This document shows positions 56,418 through 64,000 of a stretch of 64,000 nt of DNA, piece by piece. The notes beneath the pieces are model-generated. The model had not been told where the DNA came from. It searched no databases and saw only the letters and a list, made by a program, of their open reading frames with translations. The stretch's first letter is position 1. Each line of letters begins with the position of its first letter. The DNA is from Rhodobacteraceae bacterium UBA6796 (GTDB taxonomy: Bacteria; Pseudomonadota; Alphaproteobacteria; Rhodobacterales; Rhodobacteraceae): assembly GCA_002452815.1 (NCBI GenBank), contig DKFM01000020.1, positions 124,001 through 188,000 on the forward strand. The letters run 5' to 3'. The translations under genes were made by a program, and so were the position numbers.

Positions 56418-56561
56418 ACGCCCGACGCCCACCCCGCCACTGCATCGAAATTGCGCGCAACCGGCCCCCGAAGCCTGTCTCAAGTGCGCCGCGCAAGCCA
56501 TTGATATTGACTCGGAATGTCATTGCCGCCATCGTGGCCGAAACCTGTCCGGGGGGATATG

Positions 56562-56864
56562 ATGGCAGAAAAGACTTTGACGCGCATGGATCTGAGCGAA
56601 GCGGTGTTTCGCGAGGTTGGCCTGTCGCGCAACGAATCCGCGCAACTGGTCGAAAGCGTGCTGCAGCACATCTCCGATGCGCTGGCGGCCGGCGAAACGG
56701 TAAAGATCTCGTCCTTCGGCACCTTCTCGGTGCGCGAGAAATCCTCGCGCATGGGGCGCAATCCGAAAACCGGCGAAGAAGTGCCGATTTCGCCACGCCG
56801 CGTGTTGTCATTCCGCCCCTCGCATCTGATGAAAGACCGCGTGGCCGCCGGAAACGCGGGCTGA
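56562..56864 (+). CDS. ihfA: Integration host factor subunit alpha
   Basis: 100 aa from ATG 56562 (Shine-Dalgarno ggggggatat); an ATG one codon earlier is possible. HU/IHF fold with [21 protein letters not shown] at the start and the beta-arm segment [20 protein letters not shown] containing the conserved RNPKTG and the Pro that intercalates DNA. It is one subunit of a DNA-bending heterodimer. It comes 206 bases after fabH and is followed by the MerR gene, a pairing found across proteobacteria. Confidence 0.97.
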   Translation: MAEKTLTRMDLSEAVFREVGLSRNESAQLVESVLQHISDALAAGETVKISSFGTFSVREKSSRMGRNPKTGEEVPISPRRVLSFRPSHLMKDRVAAGNAG

Positions 56865-56944
56865 GCCTTCGGGCCGGGCCGCACCGCCCCACACCCTGAT
56901 CCGAGAGGCCCGTTTCGCGGGCCCAAGCTGACGAGGACGGCGCG

Positions 56945-57958
56945 ATGTCGAAATCTGCCGATGCATTCCGCACCATCTCCGAGGTCGCGGACATTCTGGA
57001 AACGCCCACCCATGTGCTGCGCTTCTGGGAAAGCCGGTTTCCGCAGGTCAAACCCGTCAAGCGCGCGGGCGGGCGACGCTATTACCGGCCCGACGACGTG
57101 GCACTGCTGGGCGGGATCAAGCGGCTTTTGCACGAACAGGGGCTGGCCATCCGCGGCGTGCAGAAGATCCTGAAAGATGAAGGTGTGCGTCATGTGATGG
57201 CGCTGTCCGGTCTGGATCTGGAAGCGGTGGCCGAAGCCGAAGCCTCTGCTTCGCGCGACACGAGCCGGGCCGTCGCCGAACTGCTGGCTGTTCCGGTGCC
57301 CCCTGCCCCCGAACCCGAGCCAAAACCCGAAACGACCGACTGGCCCGAGGCCGAGGGTACCGACGCCCCTGCCGCCGAGGCCCCAGAACCCGAACCGGAA
57401 GCGCCCACCGCACCCGCAGCCACGCCAGAACCGCCTGCCCCGCCCGGGGCCTCCTGGCCTGCGGCGGCCCCTCCGGCCCCGTCCGCTGTGGTCTCGCTGT
57501 TTCCCGCCGACCCCGAGGACCGCCCGGCCCCGCAGCAATCCCTGCGCACTGGCGCCAAACGCCCCCCCCACCAGGAAAGCGGCTGGCACCAAACCTCGCT
57601 GTTTGACGAGCCGCAAGATGCCGAACCGCTGATCGAACCCGGCGAAGCGCAGGATCTGGCGGCCGCAGCGGAGCCGCCAGCGCCCCCTTCGGAAGAAGCC
57701 CCGATGGCGCTGGATGTCGCACCGCCGCCCGAACCTGACCCCGCCGTGGCACAGATCGTCAGCCTGATGGTCGGACGCCCCGCCCCGCAGTCCGACGAGG
57801 CCCCTGCACCGACGCGCCCGCCGCTTTGCACGCGCCTGCGTGCGCTCAACCCGGCATCGCTGTCGGTCGGTGAACGCACCCGCCTTCTGGCCGCTTACGA
57901 CCGGCTGGAGGCGCTGCGCGACCGGCTGCAACAGCCGCCGCGCGCGACGCTGGGCTGA
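56945..57958 (+). CDS. MerR-family regulator with long Pro/Ala/Glu tail
   Basis: 337 aa. A MerR-type winged helix-turn-helix is at the N-terminus ([40 protein letters not shown]). After about residue 95 comes a long disordered tail, rich in Pro, Ala and Glu, and a short helical C-terminus. Most MerR proteins are about 130-150 aa; the tail makes this one more than twice that. Such ihfA-linked MerR proteins are common in alphaproteobacteria; their targets are not established. No metal-binding Cys are apparent. Confidence 0.9.
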   Translation: MSKSADAFRTISEVADILETPTHVLRFWESRFPQVKPVKRAGGRRYYRPDDVALLGGIKRLLHEQGLAIRGVQKILKDEGVRHVMALSGLDLEAVAEAEASASRDTSRAVAELLAVPVPPAPEPEPKPETTDWPEAEGTDAPAAEAPEPEPEAPTAPAATPEPPAPPGASWPAAAPPAPSAVVSLFPADPEDRPAPQQSLRTGAKRPPHQESGWHQTSLFDEPQDAEPLIEPGEAQDLAAAAEPPAPPSEEAPMALDVAPPPEPDPAVAQIVSLMVGRPAPQSDEAPAPTRPPLCTRLRALNPASLSVGERTRLLAAYDRLEALRDRLQQPPRATLG

Positions 57959-58081
57959 TGGCCGTCATGCCCCGTTTCGCTGGCCGTGAAACCATGCGCC
58001 AGACGGCAGGGCGCGCCGGGCGAAAAAAGTTGCGTTTTGCCGCTTGCACCCGCCCGCGCAATGCCTCTATATGCGCCTCGT

Positions 58082-58159
58082 CGGGCCGTGGCGCAGCCTG
58101 GTTAGCGCGTCCGTCTGGGGGGCGGAAGGTCGAGAGTTCGAATCTCTCCGGCCCGACCA
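58082..58159 (+). tRNA. tRNA-Pro (anticodon GGG)
   Basis: Complete cloverleaf of 78 bases including encoded CCA. Acceptor stem CGGGCCG/CGGCCCG with the C1-G72 pair typical of bacterial tRNA-Pro. D arm GCGC/GCGC, anticodon stem TCCGT/GCGGA around the loop CTGGGGG (anticodon GGG at 58117-58119), T arm GAGAG/CTCTC with TTCGAAT. A terminator hairpin follows at 58168. Confidence 0.96.
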
Positions 58160-58167
58160 TTACGACA

Positions 58168-58199
58168 AACGCCCATCGCATTCCCATGCGGTGGGCGTT
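58168..58199 (+). terminator. Terminator after tRNA-Pro
   Basis: AACGCCCA-T-CGCAT / ATGCG-G-TGGGCGTT forms a 14-bp stem with one T-G pair and a TCCC loop, 8 bases after the tRNA. Only a weak T-run follows (GTTCGTGT). Confidence 0.75.
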
Positions 58200-58235
58200 C
58201 GTGTATCTGCCACTTGCCCTTGGGAGGTTGACCGG

Positions 58236-59315
58236 ATGACGCTGGGTGTGCTGCCTGATACCGCGCTCAAGGCGATGATCGCGCGCGGTGAAATTACCGC
58301 CCAGACGCCCGTTACCGCCGAGCAGATCCAACCCGCGAGCCTTGATCTGCGGCTGGGCACCGTGGCCTACCGCATCCGCGCCTCGTTCCTGGCGGGCAAA
58401 GGCACGCGGGTCGATGCGAAACTGTCCGATTTCGAAATGCACCGGATGGACCTGTCCGCCGGTGCGGTGCTGGAAAAGGGCTGCGTCTATCTGGTGCCGC
58501 TGATGGAAGGTCTTGCGCTGCCGCCGGGCCTGACGGCGATCGCCAATGCGAAATCCTCGACCGGCCGGCTCGATTTGCTGACCCGGGTCATCACCGATGG
58601 CGGCACCGAATTCGACCGCATTCCCGAAGGCTACAGCGGCCCGCTATACGCCGAGATCTGCCCGCGCTCGTTTTCGGTGCTGGTGCGCCCGGGGATGCGC
58701 CTGAACCAGATCCGCTTCCGTGCCGGGCAGGCCGTGCTCAGCGACGCCGAACTGAAAGCGCTGCATTCCGCCGAACCGCTGGTCTCGGGCGAGGCGGTGA
58801 TCGACCACGGTCTGGGCTTCTCGGTGGATCTGCGCCCCGAGACGGGCGATCTGGTGGGCTATCGCGCGAAACCGCATACCGGGGTGATCGACCTCGACCG
58901 GATCGCGCATTACCCGGCTTCGGAATTCTGGGAGGAAATCCACAGCCGCGATGGCCAGATCATCCTCGACCCCGGCGCGTTCTACATTCTGGTGTCGCGC
59001 GAGGCGGTGACGATCCCGCCCGATTTCGCCGCCGAAATGGCCCCCTATCTTGCCATGGTGGGCGAGTTCCGTGTGCATTACGCGGGCTTCTTCGACCCCG
59101 GCTTCGGCCACGGCGCGGCGGGCGGCGCGGGCTCGCGCGGGGTGCTCGAGGTGCGCTGCCACGAGGCGCCCTTCGTGCTCGAACACGGACAGGTGGTGGG
59201 CCGCCTCGTCTATGAACGCATGGCGGGCCGCCCCGAGCGGCTGTACGGGGCGGGGATCGCCTCGAACTATCAGGGACAGGGGCTGAAACTCGGCAAGCAT
59301 TTCAAGGCTGGCTGA
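58236..59315 (+). CDS. dcd: Two-domain dCTP deaminase
   Basis: 359 aa from ATG 58236 (Shine-Dalgarno gggagg); starts further upstream would run through the tRNA and are rejected. Two dUTPase/dCTP-deaminase-like halves. The first (about 1-185) has IQPASLDLRLG, NAKSSTGRLDL and PEGYSGPLYAEI. The second (about 190-359) has DPGAFYILVSREAV, YAGFFDPGFG and VLEVRCHEAPFVLEHGQVVG. E. coli Dcd is a single domain of 193 aa, so this is a fused duplication, as annotated in other alphaproteobacteria. It should deaminate dCTP to dUTP for thymidylate synthesis. Confidence 0.9.
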   Translation: MTLGVLPDTALKAMIARGEITAQTPVTAEQIQPASLDLRLGTVAYRIRASFLAGKGTRVDAKLSDFEMHRMDLSAGAVLEKGCVYLVPLMEGLALPPGLTAIANAKSSTGRLDLLTRVITDGGTEFDRIPEGYSGPLYAEICPRSFSVLVRPGMRLNQIRFRAGQAVLSDAELKALHSAEPLVSGEAVIDHGLGFSVDLRPETGDLVGYRAKPHTGVIDLDRIAHYPASEFWEEIHSRDGQIILDPGAFYILVSREAVTIPPDFAAEMAPYLAMVGEFRVHYAGFFDPGFGHGAAGGAGSRGVLEVRCHEAPFVLEHGQVVGRLVYERMAGRPERLYGAGIASNYQGQGLKLGKHFKAG

Positions 59316-59317
59316 GC

Positions 59318-59448
59318 GCGCAGGGGGCGCTGCCCCCTCTGGCCTGCGGCCATTCACCCCCGGGATATTTCTGCCAAAGTGAAAGCGCCGCGGTTTCATC
59401 TTGGCCCAAATATCCCGGGGGGAGCGTAGCGGGGGGCAGCGCCCCCCT
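59318..59448. repeat. Intergenic repeat copy H (after dcd)
   Basis: Starts 2 bases after the dcd stop. Hairpin AGGGGGC-GCT-GCCCCCT, then CACCCCCGGGATATTTCTG, CCAAAGTGAAAG, the inverted counterpart TTTCATCTTGGCCCAAATAT and CCCGGGGGGA, and a terminal hairpin GGGGGGC-AGC-GCCCCCC. Bases 59318-59371 are identical to 27589-27642. Confidence 0.85.
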
Positions 59449-59452
59449 GAGG

Positions 59453-59857
59453 ATGGGCCGCTTGCAGATCGGCGGGCAAAGCCTTACCCATGCCCCAATG
59501 CAGATCTTTGAGGATATCATCAGCGACCGTGGCTCGCGCTATGCGGTTTCGGGCGCGCCCTGTGCCGACGAGGCGCAGGCCAAGGCCCTGCTCAAGGAGC
59601 TGAAGCGGGTCAAGAAATTCGCGAAGGCCACGCATAACAGCTGGGGACTTCTGGGGCCCGACGGGCCGGTGAAAAGTGATGACGGAGAAGCGGGGGCCGG
59701 GGCGATCATCCTGCGGATGCTGGAGAGCGCCGCGCTGGAGCGCCATCTGATCGTGGTGACGCGCTGGTATGGCGGCAAGCATCTGGGCGGCGACCGGTTC
59801 CGCCATGTGCAGGAGGCTGTGCGGGTCTATCTGGCCGAAACCGGCGTGGCGGGGTAA
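59453..59857 (+). CDS. IMPACT/YigZ-family protein (short form)
   Basis: 134 aa from ATG 59453; ATG 59498 (MQIFEDIISDRGSRY) may be the true start. It has the UPF0029 core: FEDIISDRGSRYAVSG, KKFAKATHNSW, DDGEAGAGAIIL, VTRWYGGKHLGGDRFRHV. E. coli YigZ (about 204 aa) also has a C-terminal DUF1949 domain, which is absent here. Relatives bind translation factors in eukaryotes; the bacterial function is unknown. The start is immediately after repeat copy H. It converges with the ABC exporter gene across a strong hairpin. Confidence 0.85.
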   Translation: MGRLQIGGQSLTHAPMQIFEDIISDRGSRYAVSGAPCADEAQAKALLKELKRVKKFAKATHNSWGLLGPDGPVKSDDGEAGAGAIILRMLESAALERHLIVVTRWYGGKHLGGDRFRHVQEAVRVYLAETGVAG

Positions 59858-59858
59858 G

Positions 59859-59890
59859 GGCACCGCGCGGGAATTACTCCGCGCGGTGCC
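59859..59890. terminator. Hairpin between converging IMPACT and ABC genes
   Basis: Perfect 12-bp stem GGCACCGCGCGG/CCGCGCGGTGCC with an 8-base loop GAATTACT, just between the two stops. There is no T-tract on either side. Confidence 0.7.
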
Positions 59891-59897
59891 GGGGTTC

Positions 59898-61733
59898 TCA
59901 GGCGGCGTCTTCGTCTTCCTCGGCCGACTGGCGCGCCCACATCGCGGCATAGCGCCCACCGCGGGCCAGCAGCGTCTCATGCGTGCCCTCTTCGACGATC
60001 TCGCCTTTTTCCAGCACGACGATCCGGTCGGCATCGGCAATCGTGCTGAGGCGGTGCGCGATGGTGATGACCGTGCGCCCCTGCCCCATCGCCTTCAGGC
60101 TGTCCTGGATGTCACGTTCGGTCTGGGTATCGAGCGCCGAGGTCGCCTCATCCAAGAGCAGGATCGGCGGGTTCTTCAGCAGGGTGCGGGCGATGCCCAC
60201 GCGCTGCTTTTCCCCGCCCGAGAGTTTCAGCCCGCGCTCGCCCACCGCCGTGTCGTAGCCTTCGGGCAGATGCGTCACGAAGTCATGGATCTTGGCGGCG
60301 CGGGCGGCAGCGATGATCTCGGCCTCGGTGGCATCGGGGCGACCGTAGGCGATATTGTAGCGGATGGTGTCGTTGAACAGCACCGTGTCTTGCGGCACCA
60401 CGCCGATCGCGGCATGCAGGCTGTCTTGCGTCACATCGCGCAGGTCCTGCCCGTCGATACGGATCGCGCCGCCCGTGACCTCGTAGAAGCGGAACATCAG
60501 CCGCCCGATGGTGGATTTGCCAGACCCCGACGGCCCGACCAGCGCCACCGTCTGCCCTGCCGGGACCGTCAGCGAAATCCCCTTGAGGATCGGACGCGCC
60601 GGGTCATAGGCGAATTGCACATTGTCGAAGGTGACTTCACCGCCTTGCACTTTCAGAACATTTGCATCGGGCTTGTCCTGAATTTCGGCCGGCTGATGCA
60701 ACAAATCGAACATTTCGCCCATATCGACCAGGGCTTGCCGGATCTCGCGGTAGACCGTGCCCAGAAAGCCCAGCGGCATCGTGATCTGGATCATATAGGC
60801 CTGCACCATGACGAAATCGCCCACCGTCAGCGTGCCCGCCTGCACCCCCATCGCCGCCATCACCATCACGATCACCAGACCCGTGGTGATGATCAGGCTT
60901 TGTCCGAAGTTCAGGAAAGCCAGCGATTGCCCGGTCTTCACGGCCATCTGCTCATAACCCGCCATCGAGGCGTCATAGCGCGCGGCCTCGCGTTTCTCGG
61001 CGCCGAAATATTTCACGGTTTCAAAGTTCAGCAGGCTGTCGATGGCCTTCTGGTTGGCCTGGGTGTCGGCCTCGTTCATCCGCCGCCGGATCGCCACGCG
61101 CCATTCGGTGACCTTGAAGGTGAAGGTGACATAGGCCCAGATCGTCACCACCACGACCGCCGCATAGCGCCAGTCGAACAGCACCGCGAACAGGATCGAC
61201 ACCATCGTCAGTTCCAGGATCAGCGGCCCGACCGAGAACAGCATGAAGCGCAGCAGGAATTCGACGCCCTTCACGCCGCGTTCGATGATCCGGCTGAGCC
61301 CGCCGGTCTTGCGGGTGATGTGATAGCGCATCGACAGGCGGTGGATGTGTTCGAAGGTTTCCAGCGCCAGTTGCCGCAGCGCGCGCTGCGCCACCCGCAC
61401 GAAGATCGCATCACGCAGCTCGCCAAACCCCACCGAGGACAGCCGCGCCACCCCGTAGGCGATGGTCAGCGCCACCGCGCCCAGACCCAGCAGCCAGCCT
61501 TCGGCCCGTGCCTCGCCCGCCAACGCGTCCACCGCCGCCTTGTACAGGAACGGCGTGCCGACCGAGATCAGCTTGGCCACCACCAGCGCCAGCATCGCCA
61601 GCACCACGCGTTGCTTCACCCAGGGCTGGCCTTCGGGCCACAGATAGGGCGCCACCTGCCGGATCGTCCGAGCCCCGCGCGAGCGCTCGGCCCGGTCCAG
61701 CTTGCCCGCTTGCGTGATTTGTGACGGCGGCAT
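59898..61733 (-). CDS. Atm1-type ABC exporter (permease-ATPase fusion)
   Basis: 611 aa from ATG 61733. Six transmembrane helices in the first about 330 residues with the Atm1-family segments NFETVKYFGAEKREAARYD and RRRMNEADTQANQKAIDSLL. The C-terminal ABC domain has Walker A GPSGSGKSTI, signature LSGGEKQRV, Walker B ILLLDEATSALD and switch His AHRLSTI. Size and motifs match the heavy-metal-tolerance/Atm1 exporters that move glutathione-linked or iron-sulfur-related cargo out of the cytoplasm. Half-transporter, works as a dimer. Downstream of the LysM gene on the same strand. Confidence 0.92.
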   Translation of the reverse strand: MPPSQITQAGKLDRAERSRGARTIRQVAPYLWPEGQPWVKQRVVLAMLALVVAKLISVGTPFLYKAAVDALAGEARAEGWLLGLGAVALTIAYGVARLSSVGFGELRDAIFVRVAQRALRQLALETFEHIHRLSMRYHITRKTGGLSRIIERGVKGVEFLLRFMLFSVGPLILELTMVSILFAVLFDWRYAAVVVVTIWAYVTFTFKVTEWRVAIRRRMNEADTQANQKAIDSLLNFETVKYFGAEKREAARYDASMAGYEQMAVKTGQSLAFLNFGQSLIITTGLVIVMVMAAMGVQAGTLTVGDFVMVQAYMIQITMPLGFLGTVYREIRQALVDMGEMFDLLHQPAEIQDKPDANVLKVQGGEVTFDNVQFAYDPARPILKGISLTVPAGQTVALVGPSGSGKSTIGRLMFRFYEVTGGAIRIDGQDLRDVTQDSLHAAIGVVPQDTVLFNDTIRYNIAYGRPDATEAEIIAAARAAKIHDFVTHLPEGYDTAVGERGLKLSGGEKQRVGIARTLLKNPPILLLDEATSALDTQTERDIQDSLKAMGQGRTVITIAHRLSTIADADRIVVLEKGEIVEEGTHETLLARGGRYAAMWARQSAEEDEDAA

Positions 61734-61832
61734 ATCGCGCCCTTTCCAACTGTTGAAATATCGCAGGGCGGCACGGCCATCGCCTGCCACCCGGAGCGCA
61801 TTACCTAAGCCCTGCGGGCACGATGTCCAGCC

Positions 61833-63008
61833 CTATTCGGGCAGGGTGAAGACCTGCCCCGGATAGATCAGATCGGGGTCGCGGATCTGGTCCTGATTGG
61901 CGCTGAACACCCGCACATAGAGGAACCCGTCGCCATAGGTTTCGCGCGCGATCGCCCAAAGCGTATTGCCCGGCTGCACGGTCAGCAGCCGCACGGCGGG
62001 GGTGCCAGCAGCGGGCGCCGCGACCGGGGCGGGCGCAGCACTAACCGCAACCTCACCTTCGGCGGCCGGCACCGCCGGTGCCGCCTGCGCCAGAAGCGCG
62101 GGGGCGACACGTTCAAAGGGCGTCTCGGCCCGGGCCAGCACCTTGCCTGCGGCATCCAGCGCGTCGACGCGCAAACTGTAGCGCCCCGGGGCCACATCGG
62201 CCAGAACCATGCGCCAGCTGCCATCCGCCGTGCCGGTGCCTTCGGCCACAAACGCTTCGTTCAGATAGGCCCGCAGATGCGCCCCATCGGGGGCCCCGCG
62301 TCCGCTGAGCGCGACATTCGCTGCCGCATCATAGGACAGCGTGTCGATCACAAGCACGGCGCTGGCCTCCGCCAGCACCCGCGCGCCCGCGGCATCGGCC
62401 ACCACCGGCGCGGCGGCGGCGGTTTCGACTGCAGCGACCTGCTCGGCCACCGCCTCGGGGGCGGCGCCAGCGGCAGCCGCGGCCTCGGCCACGGCCTGCG
62501 GGCTTGGCGCGACGGTCAGCACCTCGCCGCCGTCACGGGCCACCCCATCGGCGCCGGTGATCCGCACACTCAGGCTGCGGGCCGTCGCGGCAGGCCCGGC
62601 CAGCACGACCGAGGCGAAACTGCCCCCCGCCAGCGCCTGCACCGTGTCCACCACCTGCCCGTCGAGCAGTACCTCGACCGTGGCGCCCGGTTCAGCATGC
62701 CCCGCAAGCGTGATCGCCCCTTCGGGCGAGGCGCGGAACTGATCGAAGCGGGCGGCGACAGGCGGTGCCTGTGTCGCCGAAGGCGCCGCAGCTTCGGCCA
62801 CGGGTTCCGCCACCGGGGCAGGCATCTGCGCCACCGGGGCCGGGGCCTGCGTCGGCGGTGTGCTGCTGCTCAGCACCCAATAGCCCGCGCCGACCGCCAG
62901 CACCCCCAACGCCGCCAGCGCGCCCAACACCGCGCCACCCGCCCCCGACGCCGCCCCGGCCTGCGCCGGTGCCGCCTGTTCCGGGGCCTCTGCCTTGCCG
63001 TGTTCCAT
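61833..63008 (-). CDS. LysM-domain membrane-anchored protein
   Basis: 391 aa from ATG 63008 (aaaggga upstream). A short cytoplasmic N-terminus and one transmembrane helix (about residues 28-48) precede a long Ala/Pro/Val-rich periplasmic part with two Ig-like beta segments (GAITLAGHAEPGATVEVLLDG and NVALSGRGAPDGAHLRAYLN). A C-terminal LysM domain ends the protein (LTVQPGNTLWAIARETYGDG...DPDLIYPGQVFTLPE), which binds peptidoglycan. The family is common in Rhodobacterales; its exact role is unknown. Divergent from the LOG-family gene. Confidence 0.87.
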   Translation of the reverse strand: MEHGKAEAPEQAAPAQAGAASGAGGAVLGALAALGVLAVGAGYWVLSSSTPPTQAPAPVAQMPAPVAEPVAEAAAPSATQAPPVAARFDQFRASPEGAITLAGHAEPGATVEVLLDGQVVDTVQALAGGSFASVVLAGPAATARSLSVRITGADGVARDGGEVLTVAPSPQAVAEAAAAAGAAPEAVAEQVAAVETAAAAPVVADAAGARVLAEASAVLVIDTLSYDAAANVALSGRGAPDGAHLRAYLNEAFVAEGTGTADGSWRMVLADVAPGRYSLRVDALDAAGKVLARAETPFERVAPALLAQAAPAVPAAEGEVAVSAAPAPVAAPAAGTPAVRLLTVQPGNTLWAIARETYGDGFLYVRVFSANQDQIRDPDLIYPGQVFTLPE

Positions 63009-63153
63009 ATCCGTCCCTTTCTCTCGCGCGATCTTGCGCCGCGCGGCTTGAGCAAGCTTAGCCAAGCCGGTATCACCGAACAACAATTCGCTGATCGCTT
63101 CGCGCCGATTGTGGCGCCCGTGCGACGACGCATGGCGACGAAAGGATTTTCCG

Positions 63154-63711
63154 ATGACCAGACCCCTTCCCTCTGTCTGCGTTTACTGCGGTTCGCGCGC
63201 GGGGGCCCGCCCCGCCTATGTGCAGGCTGCGCGCGACACCGGCACGATGCTGGCCGCACGCGGCTGGCGGCTGGTTTACGGCGCAGGCGATGTCGGGCTG
63301 ATGGGCGAGGTCGCCCGGGCGGCACAGACCGCGGGCGGCGCCACCTTCGGCGTGATCCCCGAACACCTGTTCCCGCGCGAGGTCGGCAAGCGCGACCTGA
63401 CCACCTTCGTCGTCACCGAGAACATGCACGAGCGCAAGAAGGTGATGTTCATGAATTCGAACGCGATCGTCGTGCTGCCCGGCGGCGCCGGCTCGCTCGA
63501 CGAGTTGTTCGAGGTCTTGACCTGGCGCCAGATCGGGTTGCATCGCAAACCGATCCTGATCCTCAACACCGACGGATATTGGGAACCGCTGCGCGCGATG
63601 CTGGATCAGATCGTGGCCGAGGGCTTTGCCGATCCCAGCCTGCAGGACATGCTGATCTGGGCCCCCGATGTCGCCACGCTGGAACGCGAACTCGCCACCG
63701 CCCTTGGCTGA
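63154..63711 (+). CDS. LOG-family protein (TIGR00730)
   Basis: 185 aa from ATG 63154. Rossmann-like fold with VCVYCGSRAG at the N-terminus, VYGAGDVGLMGEVARAA and the nucleotide motif PGGAGSLDELFE. LOG enzymes cleave nucleoside 5'-monophosphates to free base and ribose phosphate; the plant member activates cytokinins. The signature here is PGGAGS rather than the more usual PGGxGT. Its stop abuts the stop of the convergent permease. Confidence 0.92.
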   Translation: MTRPLPSVCVYCGSRAGARPAYVQAARDTGTMLAARGWRLVYGAGDVGLMGEVARAAQTAGGATFGVIPEHLFPREVGKRDLTTFVVTENMHERKKVMFMNSNAIVVLPGGAGSLDELFEVLTWRQIGLHRKPILILNTDGYWEPLRAMLDQIVAEGFADPSLQDMLIWAPDVATLERELATALG

Positions 63712-64000
63712 TCAGCGGCGCAGGCTGGCCAGGGAATACAGCGCCAGCGCGCCCCAGATCAGCGGAAAGGCCATCGCGTGCCACTGCGTCAGCGGCTCGC
63801 CGAAGACCAGCACGGCCACCGCGAATTGCAGGGTCGGATTGAGGTATTGCACCAGCCCCAGCGTCGCCATCCGCACCCGCCGCGCGGCATAGGAAAACAG
63901 CATCAGCGGCCCGCCGGTCAGCACCCCCGAAAACGCCAGCAGCGCGCTTTCGCGCCAATCGGCACCGAAATGCCCCGACCCCGGCGCAAGGCCGAAGGCG
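63712..64000 (-). CDS. RarD-like EamA family transporter, C-terminal part
   Basis: Partial: the frame runs from the window edge (about 95 codons visible) to the TGA at 63712-63714, so the N-terminal two-thirds lie beyond. The visible part has three or four hydrophobic helices (LLAFSGVLTGGPLMLFSY, LGLVQYLNPTLQFAVAVLVF, AMAFPLIWGALALYSL) with the RarD-type FSYAARRVRMATLGLVQYLNP motif. RarD proteins are putative drug/metabolite permeases of unknown substrate. It ends exactly where the LOG gene ends on the other strand. Confidence 0.85.
   Translation of the reverse strand, partial: AFGLAPGSGHFGADWRESALLAFSGVLTGGPLMLFSYAARRVRMATLGLVQYLNPTLQFAVAVLVFGEPLTQWHAMAFPLIWGALALYSLASLRR

Noticed and set aside
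58082..58159. tRNA-Pro as an attachment site for an integrated element.
   Set aside because: No integrase, no second copy of the tRNA 3' end and no phage genes lie nearby.
58044..58235. An upstream start for the dCTP deaminase that would extend it through the tRNA gene.
   Set aside because: The cloverleaf of tRNA-Pro and its terminator occupy this stretch, and the ATG at 58236 has a good ribosome site.

Overview
The window is chromosomal DNA from a GC-rich alphaproteobacterium, almost certainly a member of the Rhodobacterales (Rhodobacter/Paracoccus-type family). The pointers are a C4-pathway 5-aminolevulinate synthase (hemA) with an FNR-type box upstream, a GAAC-N7-GAAC box upstream of uvrA (the alphaproteobacterial LexA motif), an ornithine-lipid acyltransferase (OlsB type), and Hint-domain and RcnB-like small secreted proteins typical of that group. 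Codon use looks uniform. I see no phage, transposase, integrase or CRISPR, so this reads as core genome with short accessory interludes.

Layout. 1-2.7 kb: the end of a valine-catabolism operon (acyl-CoA dehydrogenase, 3-hydroxyisobutyryl-CoA hydrolase, mmsB). 2.7-5.1 kb: three small related secreted proteins interleaved with a Crp/Fnr regulator and a DUF2892 membrane protein. 5.2-14.7 kb: uvrA, a rhodanese, two MFS transporters, lpdA, a DUF924 protein and queA. 14.7-21.6 kb: a giant AsmA-like envelope protein, peroxiredoxin bcp, an overlapping M23 peptidase/bactofilin pair and a DUF2189 membrane protein. 21.8-31 kb: a Hint protein, a small P-loop protein, prfB, the cell-wall pair amidase/mrcA, an aminotransferase and a DsbA-like protein. 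31-41.4 kb: rodZ-ispG, hemA, an M20 peptidase, proB/obgE, two GNAT proteins and rplU-rpmA. 41.6-44.7 kb: a CoA-transferase and an ABC-F ATPase. 44.8-51.4 kb: a compact signalling locus. 51.6-64 kb: olsB, bamE, the conserved run yceD-rpmF-plsX-fabH-ihfA-merR, tRNA-Pro, a two-domain dCTP deaminase, an IMPACT-family protein, an Atm1-like ABC exporter, a LysM protein, a LOG-family protein and the end of a RarD-like permease.

The region with most room for new biology is 44.8-51.4 kb. It holds a stand-alone receiver, a receiver fused to a GGDEF-like domain whose signature is degraded, a stand-alone Hpt protein, a short PAS histidine kinase and a large CHASE/PAS histidine kinase. Neither kinase carries a receiver, so together they have the parts of a multistep phosphorelay. 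Two CtrA-like sequence matches lie in its promoter regions. The second pattern that ordinary annotation would miss is a family of GC-rich intergenic repeats: nine copies, each just downstream of a gene end and none in a divergent promoter region. Two of the copies share 54 identical bases.
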